Below, piece after piece: positions 19,736-28,757 of a DNA stretch of 64,000 nt (positions are counted from its first letter, which is position 1; each line of letters opens with the position of its first letter). Position numbers and translations under genes: made by a program. The DNA is from Bradyrhizobium barranii subsp. barranii (lineage in GTDB: Bacteria; Pseudomonadota; Alphaproteobacteria; Rhizobiales; Xanthobacteraceae), in NCBI RefSeq assembly GCF_017565645.3, contig NZ_CP086136.1, positions 4,695,501-4,759,500 on the forward strand, written 5' to 3'. Under the pieces are notes generated by a model. That model was not told where the DNA came from. It saw nothing but the letters and a program-made list of their open reading frames with translations, and did no database searches.

Positions 19736-19805
19736 GGCATGAGCATACGCGTTGTCGCACGTCGGAACGATGACGGCGCGCGCATGCATCGCCATGAAAC
19801 AAAGT

Positions 19806-20405
19806 TTAAAGCACGCGATAGCGGATCGTGTAGGCGTCCTGCGGGGCGACGCTGCCGGTTGCCGGCGAGGCGATGCGGTCGGCGAGGTGCCAGGGCCCGA
19901 ACTGCTCGGACCGATGCGGCTCGGCGGGCAGGCGGAGGCGGAATTCGAACGTGCCCTTGCCGGGCAGGTTCACGACCAGCATGCGGTCGGCGGTGCGGTG
20001 GTTGAGCGCCACCGCGCCGCGCAGCACGGAGCGGCCATCACCGAGCTCGCGCACGCCGTCGACCAGCGCCAGCGTCTGGTTGCGGTCAGTGTGCAGCTCG
20101 ATCTGGCTGTCGGTCGCCGCCGTCAGCGTTTCCCTGGGCATCCGGATCTCGAACTCGACCGCCGGCTTGGACGGGTTGAGGCCGAGATAAGCCAGCGCGG
20201 CGTGACGCATGTCGTAGGCGGCGAAGGCGAACAGGGCGAGGGCGGCCAGAGTGGCGAGACCATGCCTGACGACGTCGCGCCAGCTCCGGTAGCTCAGGCG
20301 GAAGTACACTGTCATCGCCAGCGCGACCGCGAGCGCGGCCGCGATTCCCGCTAGTGCCGACATCAGGACGCCGGATTCGGTCAAAAGGCTGGAGAGGGTG
20401 TTCAT
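19806..20405 (-). CDS. Hypothetical membrane protein
   Basis: A 199-aa protein with two N-terminal hydrophobic helices (about residues 13-35 and 48-66) and a soluble C-terminal half that looks like a beta-rich exported domain (PRETLTAATDSQIELHTDRNQ and similar). It ends 70 bp before the metallophosphoesterase start, so the two may be cotranscribed. No known domain is recognised. The topology suggests a membrane-anchored periplasmic domain. Confidence 0.65.
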   Translation of the reverse strand: MNTLSSLLTESGVLMSALAGIAAALAVALAMTVYFRLSYRSWRDVVRHGLATLAALALFAFAAYDMRHAALAYLGLNPSKPAVEFEIRMPRETLTAATDSQIELHTDRNQTLALVDGVRELGDGRSVLRGAVALNHRTADRMLVVNLPGKGTFEFRLRLPAEPHRSEQFGPWHLADRIASPATGSVAPQDAYTIRYRVL

Positions 20406-20572
20406 GTCAGTCTCTTGGCGCTAGCTCGCCTTGCGGTCCCAGGGGCCGAAATCGCTTTAACTATCGGCCTTTGGTCGCGGGACCGGGAACACCGGTTCAA
20501 CTCGTTGATTGTCAGCGCCAGCAGTCGCGGCTAATGACGGTCCGCGGTGTTCCGCCTGACGGGAAAGTTCCG

Positions 20573-20947
20573 ATGTCCATCCAAATGGTTTTGCTGCCTG
20601 TCTTCGTGCAGGTCGGTCTCACCTTCGCGCTCCTGATCGGAATGGTACTGGCGCGCCGGCGCTCGCTGGTCTCCGGCGAGACCAAGAGCCGCGACATTGC
20701 GCTGGGCGAGCAGTTCGAATTGCCGGTGCTGTTCTACGCGCTGATCGCCCTGGCGCTGCCCTTGCGCCATGCCGATCTCTTCATCGTACTGATGTCCTGG
20801 GTGTTCGTGGTGACGCGGTTCGCCCATGCCGGCGTGTTCGTCTCCTCCAACGATCCCGGCCGGCGCTCCACGATCTGGCTCGCGGGCGTGCTTGTGCTGC
20901 TCGCGATGTGGATCTACTTCGCGGCGAAGATGCTGTTGTTGATCTAG
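20573..20947 (+). CDS. MAPEG-family membrane protein
   Basis: A 124-aa protein with four hydrophobic helices. Sequence such as GEQFELPVLFYALIALALPLRHADLFIVLMSWVFVVTRFAHAGVF matches the MAPEG (membrane-associated eicosanoid and glutathione metabolism) pattern, including the E-x-P-x-L-F-Y segment between helices 1 and 2. The ATG at 20573 is chosen; the in-frame leader back to 20354 crosses the divergent gene. Enzymatic role in bacteria is mostly unproven. Confidence 0.82.
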   Translation: MSIQMVLLPVFVQVGLTFALLIGMVLARRRSLVSGETKSRDIALGEQFELPVLFYALIALALPLRHADLFIVLMSWVFVVTRFAHAGVFVSSNDPGRRSTIWLAGVLVLLAMWIYFAAKMLLLI

Positions 20948-20951
20948 GCGC

Positions 20952-21021
20952 GCGCATGATCCGGACCCGGAGGGCCGCGTTAGCGCAAAGTGGATACCGG
21001 TTTTCCGACAAGATCATGCGC
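20952..21021. repeat. Short palindromic repeat with GATC-containing arms
   Basis: A 70-bp element with exact 10-bp inverted ends GCGCATGATC and GATCATGCGC, enclosing ACCGGTTTTCCGA. This is the widely dispersed Bradyrhizobium-type palindrome, seen here between the MAPEG and rsmF genes. Its role is unknown. Confidence 0.8.
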
Positions 21022-21058
21022 AAAACAAAAATAGCCATTCCTGACCTGAAAGATTCAA

Positions 21059-22357
21059 ATGACTCCCGCTGCCCGGCTGTCCGCAGCCATCGAACTGATC
21101 GACACCATCGAGAAGGACCGCGTGCCGGCGGCCAAGGCGCTCAAGGAGTGGGGCACCGCGCACCGCTTCGCCGGCTCCGGCGACCGCGCCGCTATCGCGG
21201 GCCTCGTCTGGGACGTGCTGCGCCGCTATGCCTCGAGCGCCTTCCTGATGGACGCCGACACCGCACGCGCCCGGCTGATCGGCATGCTCCGCCTCGAGCG
21301 CAACATGGACGCGGCCACCCTGGGCGCGCTGTTCGACGGCAGCCGGTTTGCACCGGCGCCGCTGACCGAGGCCGAGCAGGCCGCGCTGGCCTCGCGGTCC
21401 CTCAAGGACGCGCCGGCTGCGATCGCCGGCGACTATCCGGACTGGCTCGACCCGTACTTTGCGAAAGTGTTCGGCGAGGAGCGCGCCGCGGAGGCGGCCG
21501 CGATGGCGAGCCGTGCGCCGCTCGATTTGCGCGTCAACACGCTAAAATCCAATCGCGACAAGGTGCTGCGCGGGCTTGCTCATCTTCATGCGGAACCGAC
21601 GCCATGGTCCGCAAACGGCCTGCGCATCGAGCTTTCGGCCGATGCGCGCAATCCCGGTCTCCAGGCGGAGGAGGATTTCATCAAGGGCGCCGTTGAAGTG
21701 CAGGATGAGGGATCGCAGCTTGCGGCGAGCTTCACCGCGGCAAAACCCGGCGAGCAGGTGATCGATCTCTGCGCCGGCGCCGGCGGCAAGACGTTGGCGC
21801 TCGCAGCCCTGATGCAGGGCAAGGGCCGGCTGATCGCCACCGACAGCGACAAGCGCCAGCTTGCCCCGATCCACGAACGCCTGTCGCGCGCCGGCGTCCA
21901 CAATGCCGATGTCCGCACGCCCAAGGGCGAGGCCGATCCGCTGGCCGACATCAGCGGCACCGCCGACCTCGTCGTGATCGACGCGCCCTGCACGGGAACC
22001 GGCACCTGGCGCCGCAACCCCGACGCCAAGTGGCGCATGCGCCCCGGCGCGCTCGAGATCCGCCTGCGCGACCAGGCCGAGGTGCTGGAGCGCGCCGTGC
22101 CGCTGGTCAAGGCCGGCGGGCGCATCGCCTACATCACCTGTTCGGTGCTGGCGGAAGAGAACGGCGAGCAGGTGAGGGCGTTCACCGCCCGCCATCCCGA
22201 GTTCGCGGTCGTGCCGCCGGAGCAGACCGCAAGCGTGCTCTGGGACAAGGCGGAGGATTTTGCAAAGGCCGCGCTGCAGTCGGACGAAGGCTGGCTGATG
22301 ACGCCGCGCCGGACGGGGACGGACGGGTTCTTCGTCTCGGTGCTGAAGAAGACGTAG
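21059..22357 (+). CDS. RsmB/NOP-family RNA (cytosine-C5)-methyltransferase
   Basis: A 432-aa SAM-dependent methyltransferase acting on rRNA (16S m5C967-like). An N-terminal NusB-like helical region (residues 1-130) precedes the catalytic domain. SAM motif I reads VIDLCAGAGGKTLALAA near residue 237; the two family cysteines are in VIDAPCTGTGTWRRNP (motif IV) and YITCSVLAEENGEQV (motif VI). Full length, a single gene, ending about 210 bp before the convergent cspA with a shared hairpin terminator between. Exact target base inferred from family only. Confidence 0.9.
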   Translation: MTPAARLSAAIELIDTIEKDRVPAAKALKEWGTAHRFAGSGDRAAIAGLVWDVLRRYASSAFLMDADTARARLIGMLRLERNMDAATLGALFDGSRFAPAPLTEAEQAALASRSLKDAPAAIAGDYPDWLDPYFAKVFGEERAAEAAAMASRAPLDLRVNTLKSNRDKVLRGLAHLHAEPTPWSANGLRIELSADARNPGLQAEEDFIKGAVEVQDEGSQLAASFTAAKPGEQVIDLCAGAGGKTLALAALMQGKGRLIATDSDKRQLAPIHERLSRAGVHNADVRTPKGEADPLADISGTADLVVIDAPCTGTGTWRRNPDAKWRMRPGALEIRLRDQAEVLERAVPLVKAGGRIAYITCSVLAEENGEQVRAFTARHPEFAVVPPEQTASVLWDKAEDFAKAALQSDEGWLMTPRRTGTDGFFVSVLKKT

Positions 22358-22369
22358 CTCTCGTAGTGA

Positions 22370-22459
22370 CCCTCGTAGGGTGGGCAAAGCGAAGCGTGCC
22401 CACCGTTCGTAGTGTGAAAGATGGTGGGTACGGCGCGCGAAGAGCGCGCCTCTGCCCAC
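22370..22459. repeat. Intergenic repeat with two hairpins
   Basis: Two inverted pairs built on GGTGGGCA: GGGTGGGCAAAGCGAAGCGTGCCCACC-like (first stem) and GGTGGGTACGGCGCGCG with CGCGCCTCTGCCCAC (second). This is another dispersed repeat type frequent in Bradyrhizobium intergenic DNA. It directly follows the methyltransferase stop. Confidence 0.6.
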
Positions 22460-22486
22460 ATGTGCCGCGCCGCAGTTCCCCAAAAC

Positions 22487-22520
22487 AAAAGCCCCGCGAA
22501 CCGAAGCTCGCGGGGCTTTC
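22487..22520. terminator. Bidirectional rho-independent terminator
   Basis: AAAGCCCCGCGA pairs exactly with TCGCGGGGCTTT around an ACCGAAGC-type loop. A-rich sequence on one side and T-rich on the other give a U-tract in both directions, suiting convergent rsmF-like and csp genes. Confidence 0.88.
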
Positions 22521-22569
22521 TAACTCGACGTTCTGCCGGTACGTCCGTGGTCAGAACGGTGCGTGGGCG

Positions 22570-22779
22570 TTAGCCGACGCGGAGATTGTCAGCCGACGAC
22601 TTGCCGCTGCGGCGGTCGGCGACGATGTCGAACGAGACCTTCTGACCCTCGTTGAGGGAGGAGAGGCCAGCGCGCTCGACGGCGCTGATGTGAACGAACA
22701 CGTCCTTCTGGCCGTCATCCGGCTGGATGAAACCATAACCCTTTTGGGTGTTGAACCACTTCACGGTGCCCATAGCCAT
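22570..22779 (-). CDS. Cold-shock protein, CspA family
   Basis: A 69-aa single CSD-domain RNA chaperone. RNP1 [10 protein letters not shown] and RNP2 VFVHISAVE are both present, and the start [14 protein letters not shown] is the family norm. The C-terminal tail [12 protein letters not shown] is slightly extended as in alphaproteobacterial Csp. A leader of well over 150 bp without an ORF lies upstream (22780-23044), which could hold the structured 5'UTR typical of csp transcripts. It ends in the shared terminator at 22487. Confidence 0.96.
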   Translation of the reverse strand: MAMGTVKWFNTQKGYGFIQPDDGQKDVFVHISAVERAGLSSLNEGQKVSFDIVADRRSGKSSADNLRVG

Positions 22780-23044
22780 GGGAATTTCCTTTAGTTAGTT
22801 AGAGAGGATACGCACGTGGACCGGTACGCGAAATTGCGCCCATGATCCTGTTCAGTCGATGTTTGGGGAAGTCATCTGAAGCGTGCGCGCCCGTCTGCAA
22901 CGAAGCGAAGCGGCCCAGTCGTTCGGCCAAGTATCGATGATCACAATATAGCGAGAATTTGGGGCTACTTCAAGGCACCACCCGTGGGCCGGCATGTGGC
23001 GCGGCTTTGCTATTTTGCGGTGCAAATGAGCCGCCCGACAGCCC

Positions 23045-23377
23045 TCAATCCACGATGAAAAGCGTCGCCCCCGTGGCCGTCGAGGACCGGTGCGCGGCGT
23101 CGCCGAAGTCCGAGACCTGGTAGCTCAGCCCCGCGGTGAGCTTGAATTTCCGCCCGTCGCGCAGCTCGCTGTCGAGCTCGCCCTCGAGCACGTAGAGCAC
23201 GTGGCCGCGGTCGCACCAATGGTCGGCGAGATAGCCCGGCGAATACTCGACCATCCGCACCCGGAGATCGCCGATGTTGAGCGTCCGCCACTTGGCTTGC
23301 CCGGTCTCGCCGGGATGCGTTGTGGCCTCGACCTTGCTCCAGTCGGTGACGGTGAAGGGGGAGGCGGGGAGTTTCAT
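23045..23377 (-). CDS. DHCW-motif cupin-fold protein
   Basis: A 110-aa single-domain cupin. The sequence YLADHWCDRGHVLYVLEGELDSEL contains a DH-x-C-like metal-site variant (DHWCDRGH), so this is the small group named for that motif. The start at 23377 (MKLPASPF) is chosen; the longer frame to 23446 has a low-complexity leader overlapping repeat DNA. Biochemical role unknown. Confidence 0.78.
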   Translation of the reverse strand: MKLPASPFTVTDWSKVEATTHPGETGQAKWRTLNIGDLRVRMVEYSPGYLADHWCDRGHVLYVLEGELDSELRDGRKFKLTAGLSYQVSDFGDAAHRSSTATGATLFIVD

Positions 23378-23461
23378 GGGTGGTGATCCTGTCTCAGAGC
23401 CGGCGGGCGCAGTGTTAGCGCACGCTCGTCCGGCAGTCTCCGTCATTGCGAGCGATGCTCG

Positions 23462-23567
23462 GTGTCATCGCCCGACTTGATCGGGCGATCCAGTATTCCA
23501 GAGGCCGCGCCGTGATGCGGAAAAGCCGCGGCGTACTGGATTCCCCGCTTGCGCGGGGAATGACAGC
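23462..23567. repeat. Palindromic intergenic repeat
   Basis: A 106-bp composite palindrome with outer TGTCATCGCCCG and CGGGGAATGACAG, an inner CGCCCGA-CTTGA-TCGGGCG hairpin and a CCCCGC-TT-GCGGGG hairpin, and a CCAGTA/TACTGG pair. Same family as the repeat at 10379. Confidence 0.75.
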
Positions 23568-23633
23568 GGTGGATGGGGCGGCACCGTCTGCACACGATAA
23601 GCGCGTGGCTGGCAGCAATGCGCGCAAGCGTCA

Positions 23634-24002
23634 CTACACCAAATGGTTCGCCGACCCCTGCACGATCAGCCCCGCGTCATTCACCCGCAGATATTCGCAG
23701 ATCCGCTTCCCCCGCTCGTTCGCATAAAACACAACCACGCTGTCCGGGCTCACGAACAGGTCGATCAGCGTAAAATGCAGCTCCGGCAGCAGGGCGAGCG
23801 CCTTGCCCCAATACGCCCGCAACGCGTCCTTGCCGCACACGGTGCCGCTGGCATCGAACCCCATCGCGGGGATGCGGTCGGAGGTCATCACGGTGTCCTC
23901 GGCGTAGAGCGTCAGCACGCGCTCGAGATCGCGCGCGTTCCAGGCCTCGACCCAGGTCCGGCCGAGCGCGGCAAGCGTCGATGGCTGATGGTGCTGTGAC
24001 AT
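23634..24002 (-). CDS. SnoaL/NTF2-like (DUF4440-type) protein
   Basis: A 122-aa protein of the NTF2-like superfamily: ALGRTWVEAWNARDLERVLTLYAEDTVMTSD near residues 8-40 is the classic pattern of the cone-shaped fold, followed by CGKDALRAYWGKAL and beta strands. Such proteins bind small ligands or act as isomerases; no specific role can be assigned. It is divergent from guaA, with about 150 bp between. Confidence 0.8.
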   Translation of the reverse strand: MSQHHQPSTLAALGRTWVEAWNARDLERVLTLYAEDTVMTSDRIPAMGFDASGTVCGKDALRAYWGKALALLPELHFTLIDLFVSPDSVVVFYANERGKRICEYLRVNDAGLIVQGSANHLV

Positions 24003-24151
24003 GGCGTTCTCCCTGATTGGCCCCTGTTTGACGCGTGGGCCAAATTAGGTCAATAATACTTACCTATATCCGTTTGTCCATACCCAAAGAAGAATGTGGG
24101 CGCGCGCATCGCGCGGTTGCGGGCAGGGGCACGGTCGCGTATTTGCTGGCC

Positions 24152-25750
24152 ATGACAGCAGCACAGAACGACCGCTCCGCGTCGACGCCCTCGGTGGCCT
24201 CGGCGCACGACAAGATTCTCATCGTCGACTTCGGCAGCCAGGTGACGCAGCTGATCGCGCGCCGCGTGCGCGAGGACGGCGTCTATTGCGAGATCGTCCC
24301 GTTCAACAAGGCCGAAGAAGCCTTCAAGGAGATGAAGCCGAAAGCGGTGATCCTCTCCGGCGGCCCCGAGTCGGTGCATGAAGCCGGCTCGCCCCGCGCC
24401 CCGCAATTGATCTTCGCCTCCGGCGTGCCGGTGCTCGGCATCTGCTACGGCCAGATGACCATGGCGGAGCAGCTCGGCGGCACCGTCGAGGGCGGCCATC
24501 ACCGCGAGTTCGGCCGCGCCGATGTCGAGGTCAAGGCGCCCAGCAAGCTGTTCGAGGACGTGTGGTCGCCCGGCGGCAAGAATCAGGTCTGGATGAGCCA
24601 TGGCGATCGCATCACAAAAATGCCGCCGGGCTTCTCGGTCGCCGGCACCTCGCCGAACGCGCCGTTCGCGATCATCCAGGACGAGACGCGCAAGTACTAC
24701 GGCCTGATGTTCCACCCTGAAGTGGTGCACACGCCCGATGGCGCAAAACTGATCCGCAATTTCGTGCGCAAGATCGCCGGCCTCTCCGGCGACTGGACCA
24801 TGCGCGCCTTCCGCGAGGAAGAGATCGCGAAGATCCGCGCCCAGGTCGGCAAGGGCAAGGTGCTCTGCGGCCTCTCCGGCGGCGTCGATTCCGCGGTCGC
24901 GGCCGTCTTGATTCACGAAGCCATCGGCGACCAGCTCACCTGCGTGTTCGTCGACCACGGCATGCTGCGCCTCGACGAAGCCAAGACCGTGGTCGATCTG
25001 TTCCGCCACCACTACAACATCCCGCTCGTGCACGTGGATGCCTCGAAGCAATTCCTCGGCGAGCTCGAAGGCGTCACCGACCCCGAGACCAAGCGCAAGA
25101 CCATCGGCCGCCTCTTCATCGAGGTGTTCGAGGCGGAGGCCAAGAAGATCGGCGGCGCCGACTTCCTGGCGCAAGGCACGCTCTACCCCGATGTGATCGA
25201 GAGCGTCTCCTTCACCGGCGGCCCTTCTGTGACGATCAAGTCGCACCACAATGTCGGCGGTCTGCCCGAGCGCATGAACATGAAGCTCGTCGAGCCCCTG
25301 CGCGAGCTGTTCAAGGACGAGGTGCGCAAGCTCGGCCGCGAGCTCGGCCTGCCCGAAATCTTCGTCGGCCGCCACCCGTTCCCGGGCCCCGGCCTCGCCA
25401 TCCGCTGCCCCGGCGACATCACTAGGGACAAGCTCGACATCCTGCGCAAGGCCGATGCCGTCTACATCGACCAGATCCGCAAGCACGGCCTCTACGACGA
25501 CATCTGGCAGGCTTTCGCCGTGCTGCTCCCCGTGAAGACGGTCGGCGTCATGGGCGACGGCCGCACCTACGACTACGTCGTGGGCCTCCGCGCCGTCACC
25601 TCCACCGACGGCATGACCGCGGACTTCTACCAGTTCGACATGAAGTTTCTCGGCGAGACCGCCACGCGCATCATCAACGAGGTGAAGGGCGTGAACCGGG
25701 TGGTGTACGACGTGACGAGCAAGCCGCCTGGGACGATTGAGTGGGAATGA
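24152..25750 (+). CDS. guaA: GMP synthase (glutamine-hydrolysing)
   Basis: Converts XMP to GMP using glutamine. The 532-aa protein holds a class I glutamine amidotransferase domain (GICYGQM with nucleophile Cys near residue 97, and MFHPEV His-Glu near 190), the PP-loop ATP pyrophosphatase motif [11 protein letters not shown] near 248, and the C-terminal dimerisation domain ending [10 protein letters not shown]. The start at 24152 is preferred because homologues start just before [12 protein letters not shown]; upstream in-frame codons to 24035 read as a non-conserved leader. Its intact 3' end abuts the integrated element, and guaA 3' ends are known integration sites for genomic islands. The element probably regenerates the end of the gene on insertion. 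Confidence 0.97.
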   Translation: MTAAQNDRSASTPSVASAHDKILIVDFGSQVTQLIARRVREDGVYCEIVPFNKAEEAFKEMKPKAVILSGGPESVHEAGSPRAPQLIFASGVPVLGICYGQMTMAEQLGGTVEGGHHREFGRADVEVKAPSKLFEDVWSPGGKNQVWMSHGDRITKMPPGFSVAGTSPNAPFAIIQDETRKYYGLMFHPEVVHTPDGAKLIRNFVRKIAGLSGDWTMRAFREEEIAKIRAQVGKGKVLCGLSGGVDSAVAAVLIHEAIGDQLTCVFVDHGMLRLDEAKTVVDLFRHHYNIPLVHVDASKQFLGELEGVTDPETKRKTIGRLFIEVFEAEAKKIGGADFLAQGTLYPDVIESVSFTGGPSVTIKSHHNVGGLPERMNMKLVEPLRELFKDEVRKLGRELGLPEIFVGRHPFPGPGLAIRCPGDITRDKLDILRKADAVYIDQIRKHGLYDDIWQAFAVLLPVKTVGVMGDGRTYDYVVGLRAVTSTDGMTADFYQFDMKFLGETATRIINEVKGVNRVVYDVTSKPPGTIEWE

Positions 25751-25784
25751 TTTAGGCCCATCCGGGCGTATCCGAAAATACGCC
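25721..25784. other. Predicted left attachment site region (guaA 3' end)
   Basis: The integrase gene begins just beyond guaA, so recombination probably occurred within the last codons of guaA. The segment includes the stop at 25748-25750 and a perfect hairpin GGCGTAT-CCGAAA-ATACGCC at 25765-25784 immediately after it. No second copy of the guaA 3' sequence was found in the rest of the window, so the partner site must lie beyond 64000. The exact core is not determined. Confidence 0.5.
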
Positions 25785-25914
25785 AGCCTGCGATATAAGC
25801 CATTGAAATTATAAATAAAGTTGTCTTACTGCTGTCGCTACCTATCGGCACGCAAGGTTTGGCTCTGCCAGACCGCCTGACGGTCCTCCGGTATCTTGCT
25901 CAGCCGAATCTTTG

Positions 25915-25957
25915 AAAGTACCGTCATGAGAGAATGGCTCGTGGCGGTACTTTTTTT
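25915..25957 (+). terminator. Rho-independent terminator between guaA and the integrase
   Basis: AAAGTACCG pairs with CGGTACTTT and CATGAG with CTCGTG (one G-U pair), around the loop AGAATGG, followed by seven Ts. A strong intrinsic terminator on the element side of the junction. It would shield the integrase from guaA read-through. Confidence 0.88.
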
Positions 25958-26041
25958 GACTTAACGGATTGAATTCGTTTGAAATTCTCCGTTGCGAGCC
26001 TCCGAAAAAGCGCTGACGGTACTTTGCGGGAGACGGCAGGA

Positions 26042-27298
26042 ATGCTGACAGACGTTGCTCTTAAGGCTCTGAAACCACGAGAAAAAATCTACAAAGTTGC
26101 TGACCGCGACGGCCTGTATGTCCGCGTCATGCCCAGTGGAGCGATTTCGTTTCGGCTGGATTACAGGCTCAACGGACGTCGGGAGACGGTCTATCTGGGT
26201 AAGTATGGACGCGATGGAATCTCGCTCGCACGGGCCCGAGAGAAGTGCCTCGACGCGAGGCGCGCTGTCCGCGAAGGACGGTCGCCCGCGATAGAGAAGC
26301 AGCGCGAGAAGCGCCGTCTGAAGGAGGCGAAGAGCTTTGGAGAGTTCGGGGAGAAGTGGCTCACCTCTGCGCCGATGGCCGATAGCACGCGCGCCATGCG
26401 GCGTTCTATCTTTGAGAGAGAGCTTCTGCCGGTTTGGCGCAATCGTCTCCTAACGGAGATCACGCCGGACGACCTAAGAACCCATTGCGGCAAGATCGTC
26501 GACCGCGGCGCTCCGGCGACCGCAATCCATGTGCGAGACATTCTGAAGCAGATCTATGGCTTTGCAATTCTGCACGGTGAGAGGGTTAGCAATCCAGCCG
26601 ACGAAGTGGGACCAGCATCGATCGCGACCTTCGTTCCGAAAGATCGTTCACTCTCGCCTTCCGAAATTCGAGTGATGCTGAAACAGCTCGAGCACATTGC
26701 CACGCTTCCTACGATCCGTTTGGGAATGCGACTCTACCTGCTCACGATGGTGCGGAAGAGCGAACTGCAGGACGCAGTCTGGGACGAAGTCGATTTTGAG
26801 AATTCGGTCTGGACGATCCCGAAGGAGCGAATGAAGCGCTCGAAGGCGCATAACGTCTACCTGTCGCGCCAGACGCTCGACATCATGATCGCCCTGAAGA
26901 CCTGCGCCGGCAATTCGCGATATCTTCTTCCGTCGCGTTACGACGCAGATGCTCCAATGTCTCGCGCCACCTTCAACCGAGTGACGTATGCAGTCGTCGA
27001 ACGGGCGAAGGCGGAAGGGTTGCCACTGGAGCCGTTCACGGTTCATGACCTGCGGCGGACCGGCTCAACTCTGCTGAATGAACTCGGCTTCAACAGAGAC
27101 TGGATTGAAAAGTGCCTGGCGCACGAGGACGGCCGTTCGTCTCGAGGAGTCTATAACAAGGCCGAGTATGAGGTGCAACGTCGACACATGATGCAGGAGT
27201 GGTCAGACATCTTGGACGCGTGGGTTGTTGGCAAAAAGCATGTGCCGACGCTCATACCGCCGTCGATGTCGGTCTTGGAACCCGATCCGGCACTTTGA
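26042..27298 (+). CDS. Tyrosine-type site-specific integrase (guaA-targeting, IntG-like)
   Basis: A 418-aa tyrosine recombinase of the P4-integrase class. An N-terminal arm-binding DUF4102 domain (LKPREKIYKVADRDGLYVRVMPSG) precedes a core-binding domain (about 105-200) and the catalytic domain. Catalytic residues: R in TMVRKSELQ, H-x-x-R in FTVHDLRRTGS, H in LAHEDG and Y in GVYNKAEY. The ATG at 26042 is favoured; a TTG at 25979 is upstream. It would catalyse integration at the guaA 3' end and, with an excisionase, excision. In Mesorhizobium tripartite ICEs the guaA-specific integrase is named IntG; this is a positional analogue. The 3' end overlaps the convergent AlpA gene by 47 bp. Confidence 0.93.
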   Translation: MLTDVALKALKPREKIYKVADRDGLYVRVMPSGAISFRLDYRLNGRRETVYLGKYGRDGISLARAREKCLDARRAVREGRSPAIEKQREKRRLKEAKSFGEFGEKWLTSAPMADSTRAMRRSIFERELLPVWRNRLLTEITPDDLRTHCGKIVDRGAPATAIHVRDILKQIYGFAILHGERVSNPADEVGPASIATFVPKDRSLSPSEIRVMLKQLEHIATLPTIRLGMRLYLLTMVRKSELQDAVWDEVDFENSVWTIPKERMKRSKAHNVYLSRQTLDIMIALKTCAGNSRYLLPSRYDADAPMSRATFNRVTYAVVERAKAEGLPLEPFTVHDLRRTGSTLLNELGFNRDWIEKCLAHEDGRSSRGVYNKAEYEVQRRHMMQEWSDILDAWVVGKKHVPTLIPPSMSVLEPDPAL

Positions 27299-27548
27299 CA
27301 GGACGGGCGCGCCTTTGCTTCACGTTGGGGCCAGGCGCACGTAGAATTGGTTTGGAGCGGCGGGCCGTGAGCCATGCCTGAACCTCGCTGAGATCCCAAA
27401 CCACGCATCGTGGGGTCAAAGCGAAGCGTCTCGGAAATTCTCCCCGCTGCTCCATTTCGTAGATGGTGCTGTCGGCTAGCGGGACGATCTCGCGCAGTTC
27501 CTTCCTGCGGATCGTCCGTTTCATGGCAATATTTTTGTGTTGGACCAT
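27252..27548 (-). CDS. AlpA-family helix-turn-helix protein
   Basis: A 98-aa protein with the AlpA/MerR-like DNA-binding domain: RRKELREIVPLADSTIYEMEQRGEFPRRFALTPRCVVWDLSEVQAWL near residues 14-62. Relatives regulate prophage/island integrases or act as excision factors. The start at 27548 has a GAGGAG site upstream. It converges on the integrase gene and overlaps its end, so each could affect the other by antisense transcription. A second excisionase-like gene (rdfS-like, 43079) exists, so this one is more likely a regulator. Confidence 0.82.
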   Translation of the reverse strand: MVQHKNIAMKRTIRRKELREIVPLADSTIYEMEQRGEFPRRFALTPRCVVWDLSEVQAWLTARRSKPILRAPGPNVKQRRARPVKVPDRVPRPTSTAV

Positions 27549-27911
27549 CGTTTCATCTCCTCTTCGGTTCGATACAGGGCAGAATGAAATCGATGGTTGC
27601 CAAAGGGGAGATACGAAGGAAGGGCAGGGTATTAAAGGCGGCCATGGCGCACGTACGGGACGGTTGCCCCTCGTTTAATTGTGCCAGATGCGATGGCGTT
27701 TTTCATACAGCCTAGGCCGAGATGGCTTGACGGCGATATCTTCATTCTACCCCGATAGCGACCGTAGAAACGGCTATCAGGGTCCCCAGCGCAGCCGAGT
27801 GGGGGACGGCTAGGGCAGCCCTGGTCGTGCGCAAATCCTGTGCACGCAGGTTCTACTTTTCTTTCCTTTTCGTTCTCGCGACGTTGCGCCCCATCATCTT
27901 TCGCTCGCGCA
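27549..27911. other. Gap without a recognisable gene
   Basis: 363 bp between the AlpA-like gene and the DUF4238 remnant. It must contain the alpA promoter. Short frames here lack conserved motifs. A CCCCAGC/GGGGGA-type imperfect pairing near 27785-27810 is the only structure noticed. Confidence 0.4.
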
Positions 27912-28646
27912 CTATTTCACGCCTCTGCATCTCGGCCACTTCCGCAAGAACCGCTTGTCAGAAATGAGTTGGTTGCCGGTGCGCGGCTCTTCCTCGCGCG
28001 TGCGAGCGTATTTAAACTTGTGGTCTGGAGAGTAGACCTGCCGGTCTGCTCCATCGGGCATTGTGCTGTTGCAGACTGCCACGGTCTCTTCGCTGGCATC
28101 CTCCACCGTGTTGCCGACGTTGAACGCGCCGACAACGGCGAGGGTGGGAGAGACAGGGAAATAGATGTCCGTGCCCGTCATTGCGAGGCCGGGCGCTAGC
28201 GGGCCATCTCGCATCGCGGGATCTTCCCACATGAGGTAAAATGGCCGGTCTGATGTGATGAAGCCGCCTGAGCCCTCGGGTGCGCGCAGCAGATGCCAGC
28301 CGCGCTTGTGCAAGAGCGGTATGGTGTGGTCGAGCATTTGAAATTCGAGACTGATGAGCGCGTTGTTATCGAGTTCAATCTTGAAGTCGCCTTCGTCGAA
28401 TGCCTCTCGCATTTCCTCATAGGTGATATCGTAGTTGTCGGGCAGCGCGCCGTCTGCCTTGGCCTCCGCGACACTGGCGTCGTACGTTGCCTTGCTTTGG
28501 AGGCGGGCGGCGATATGCATGCGCCCTAGGCCGTCAGCGATGCCCTTGATGTTCTTGCGCATGTCGGGGTTTCTGAGCGCCGCAAGCCCTATGAGCGTGA
28601 GCAGGTAGGCCTTGTCGTCCTCGTTCTCAAGATTGTGCGCCTCATT
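27912..28646 (-). pseudogene. DUF4238 protein, 3' part (split by IS21-family element)
   Basis: This fragment encodes about 244 C-terminal residues beginning INEAHNLENEDD, in phase with the N-terminal fragment at 31362-31655. DUF4238 proteins contain an N-terminal HHYVPQxYL motif and occur among mobile-element cargo; function unknown. The reconstructed protein is about 342 aa with a later SLEFQMLDHTIPLLHKRGWHLL core and FITSDRPFYL motif (a D-x-P near residue 190 in this part is typical). A frame to 28667 exists only because the IS end happens to be open. Confidence 0.82.
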
Positions 28647-28757
28647 GATTCCCCGTGGGTCGGTCAAAATCCCCCGGGTATGGTCACTTGAAACTCCCCC
28701 ACCTGATGATCGCCGTCAGCGCCGCTGAACAGCAGTAGCCGGTCAGGCAGGACGTTT

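Noticed and set aside
24050..25486. A 478-codon open frame antisense to guaA
   Set aside because: Same reason: mirror of GC-skewed codon positions, no motif.
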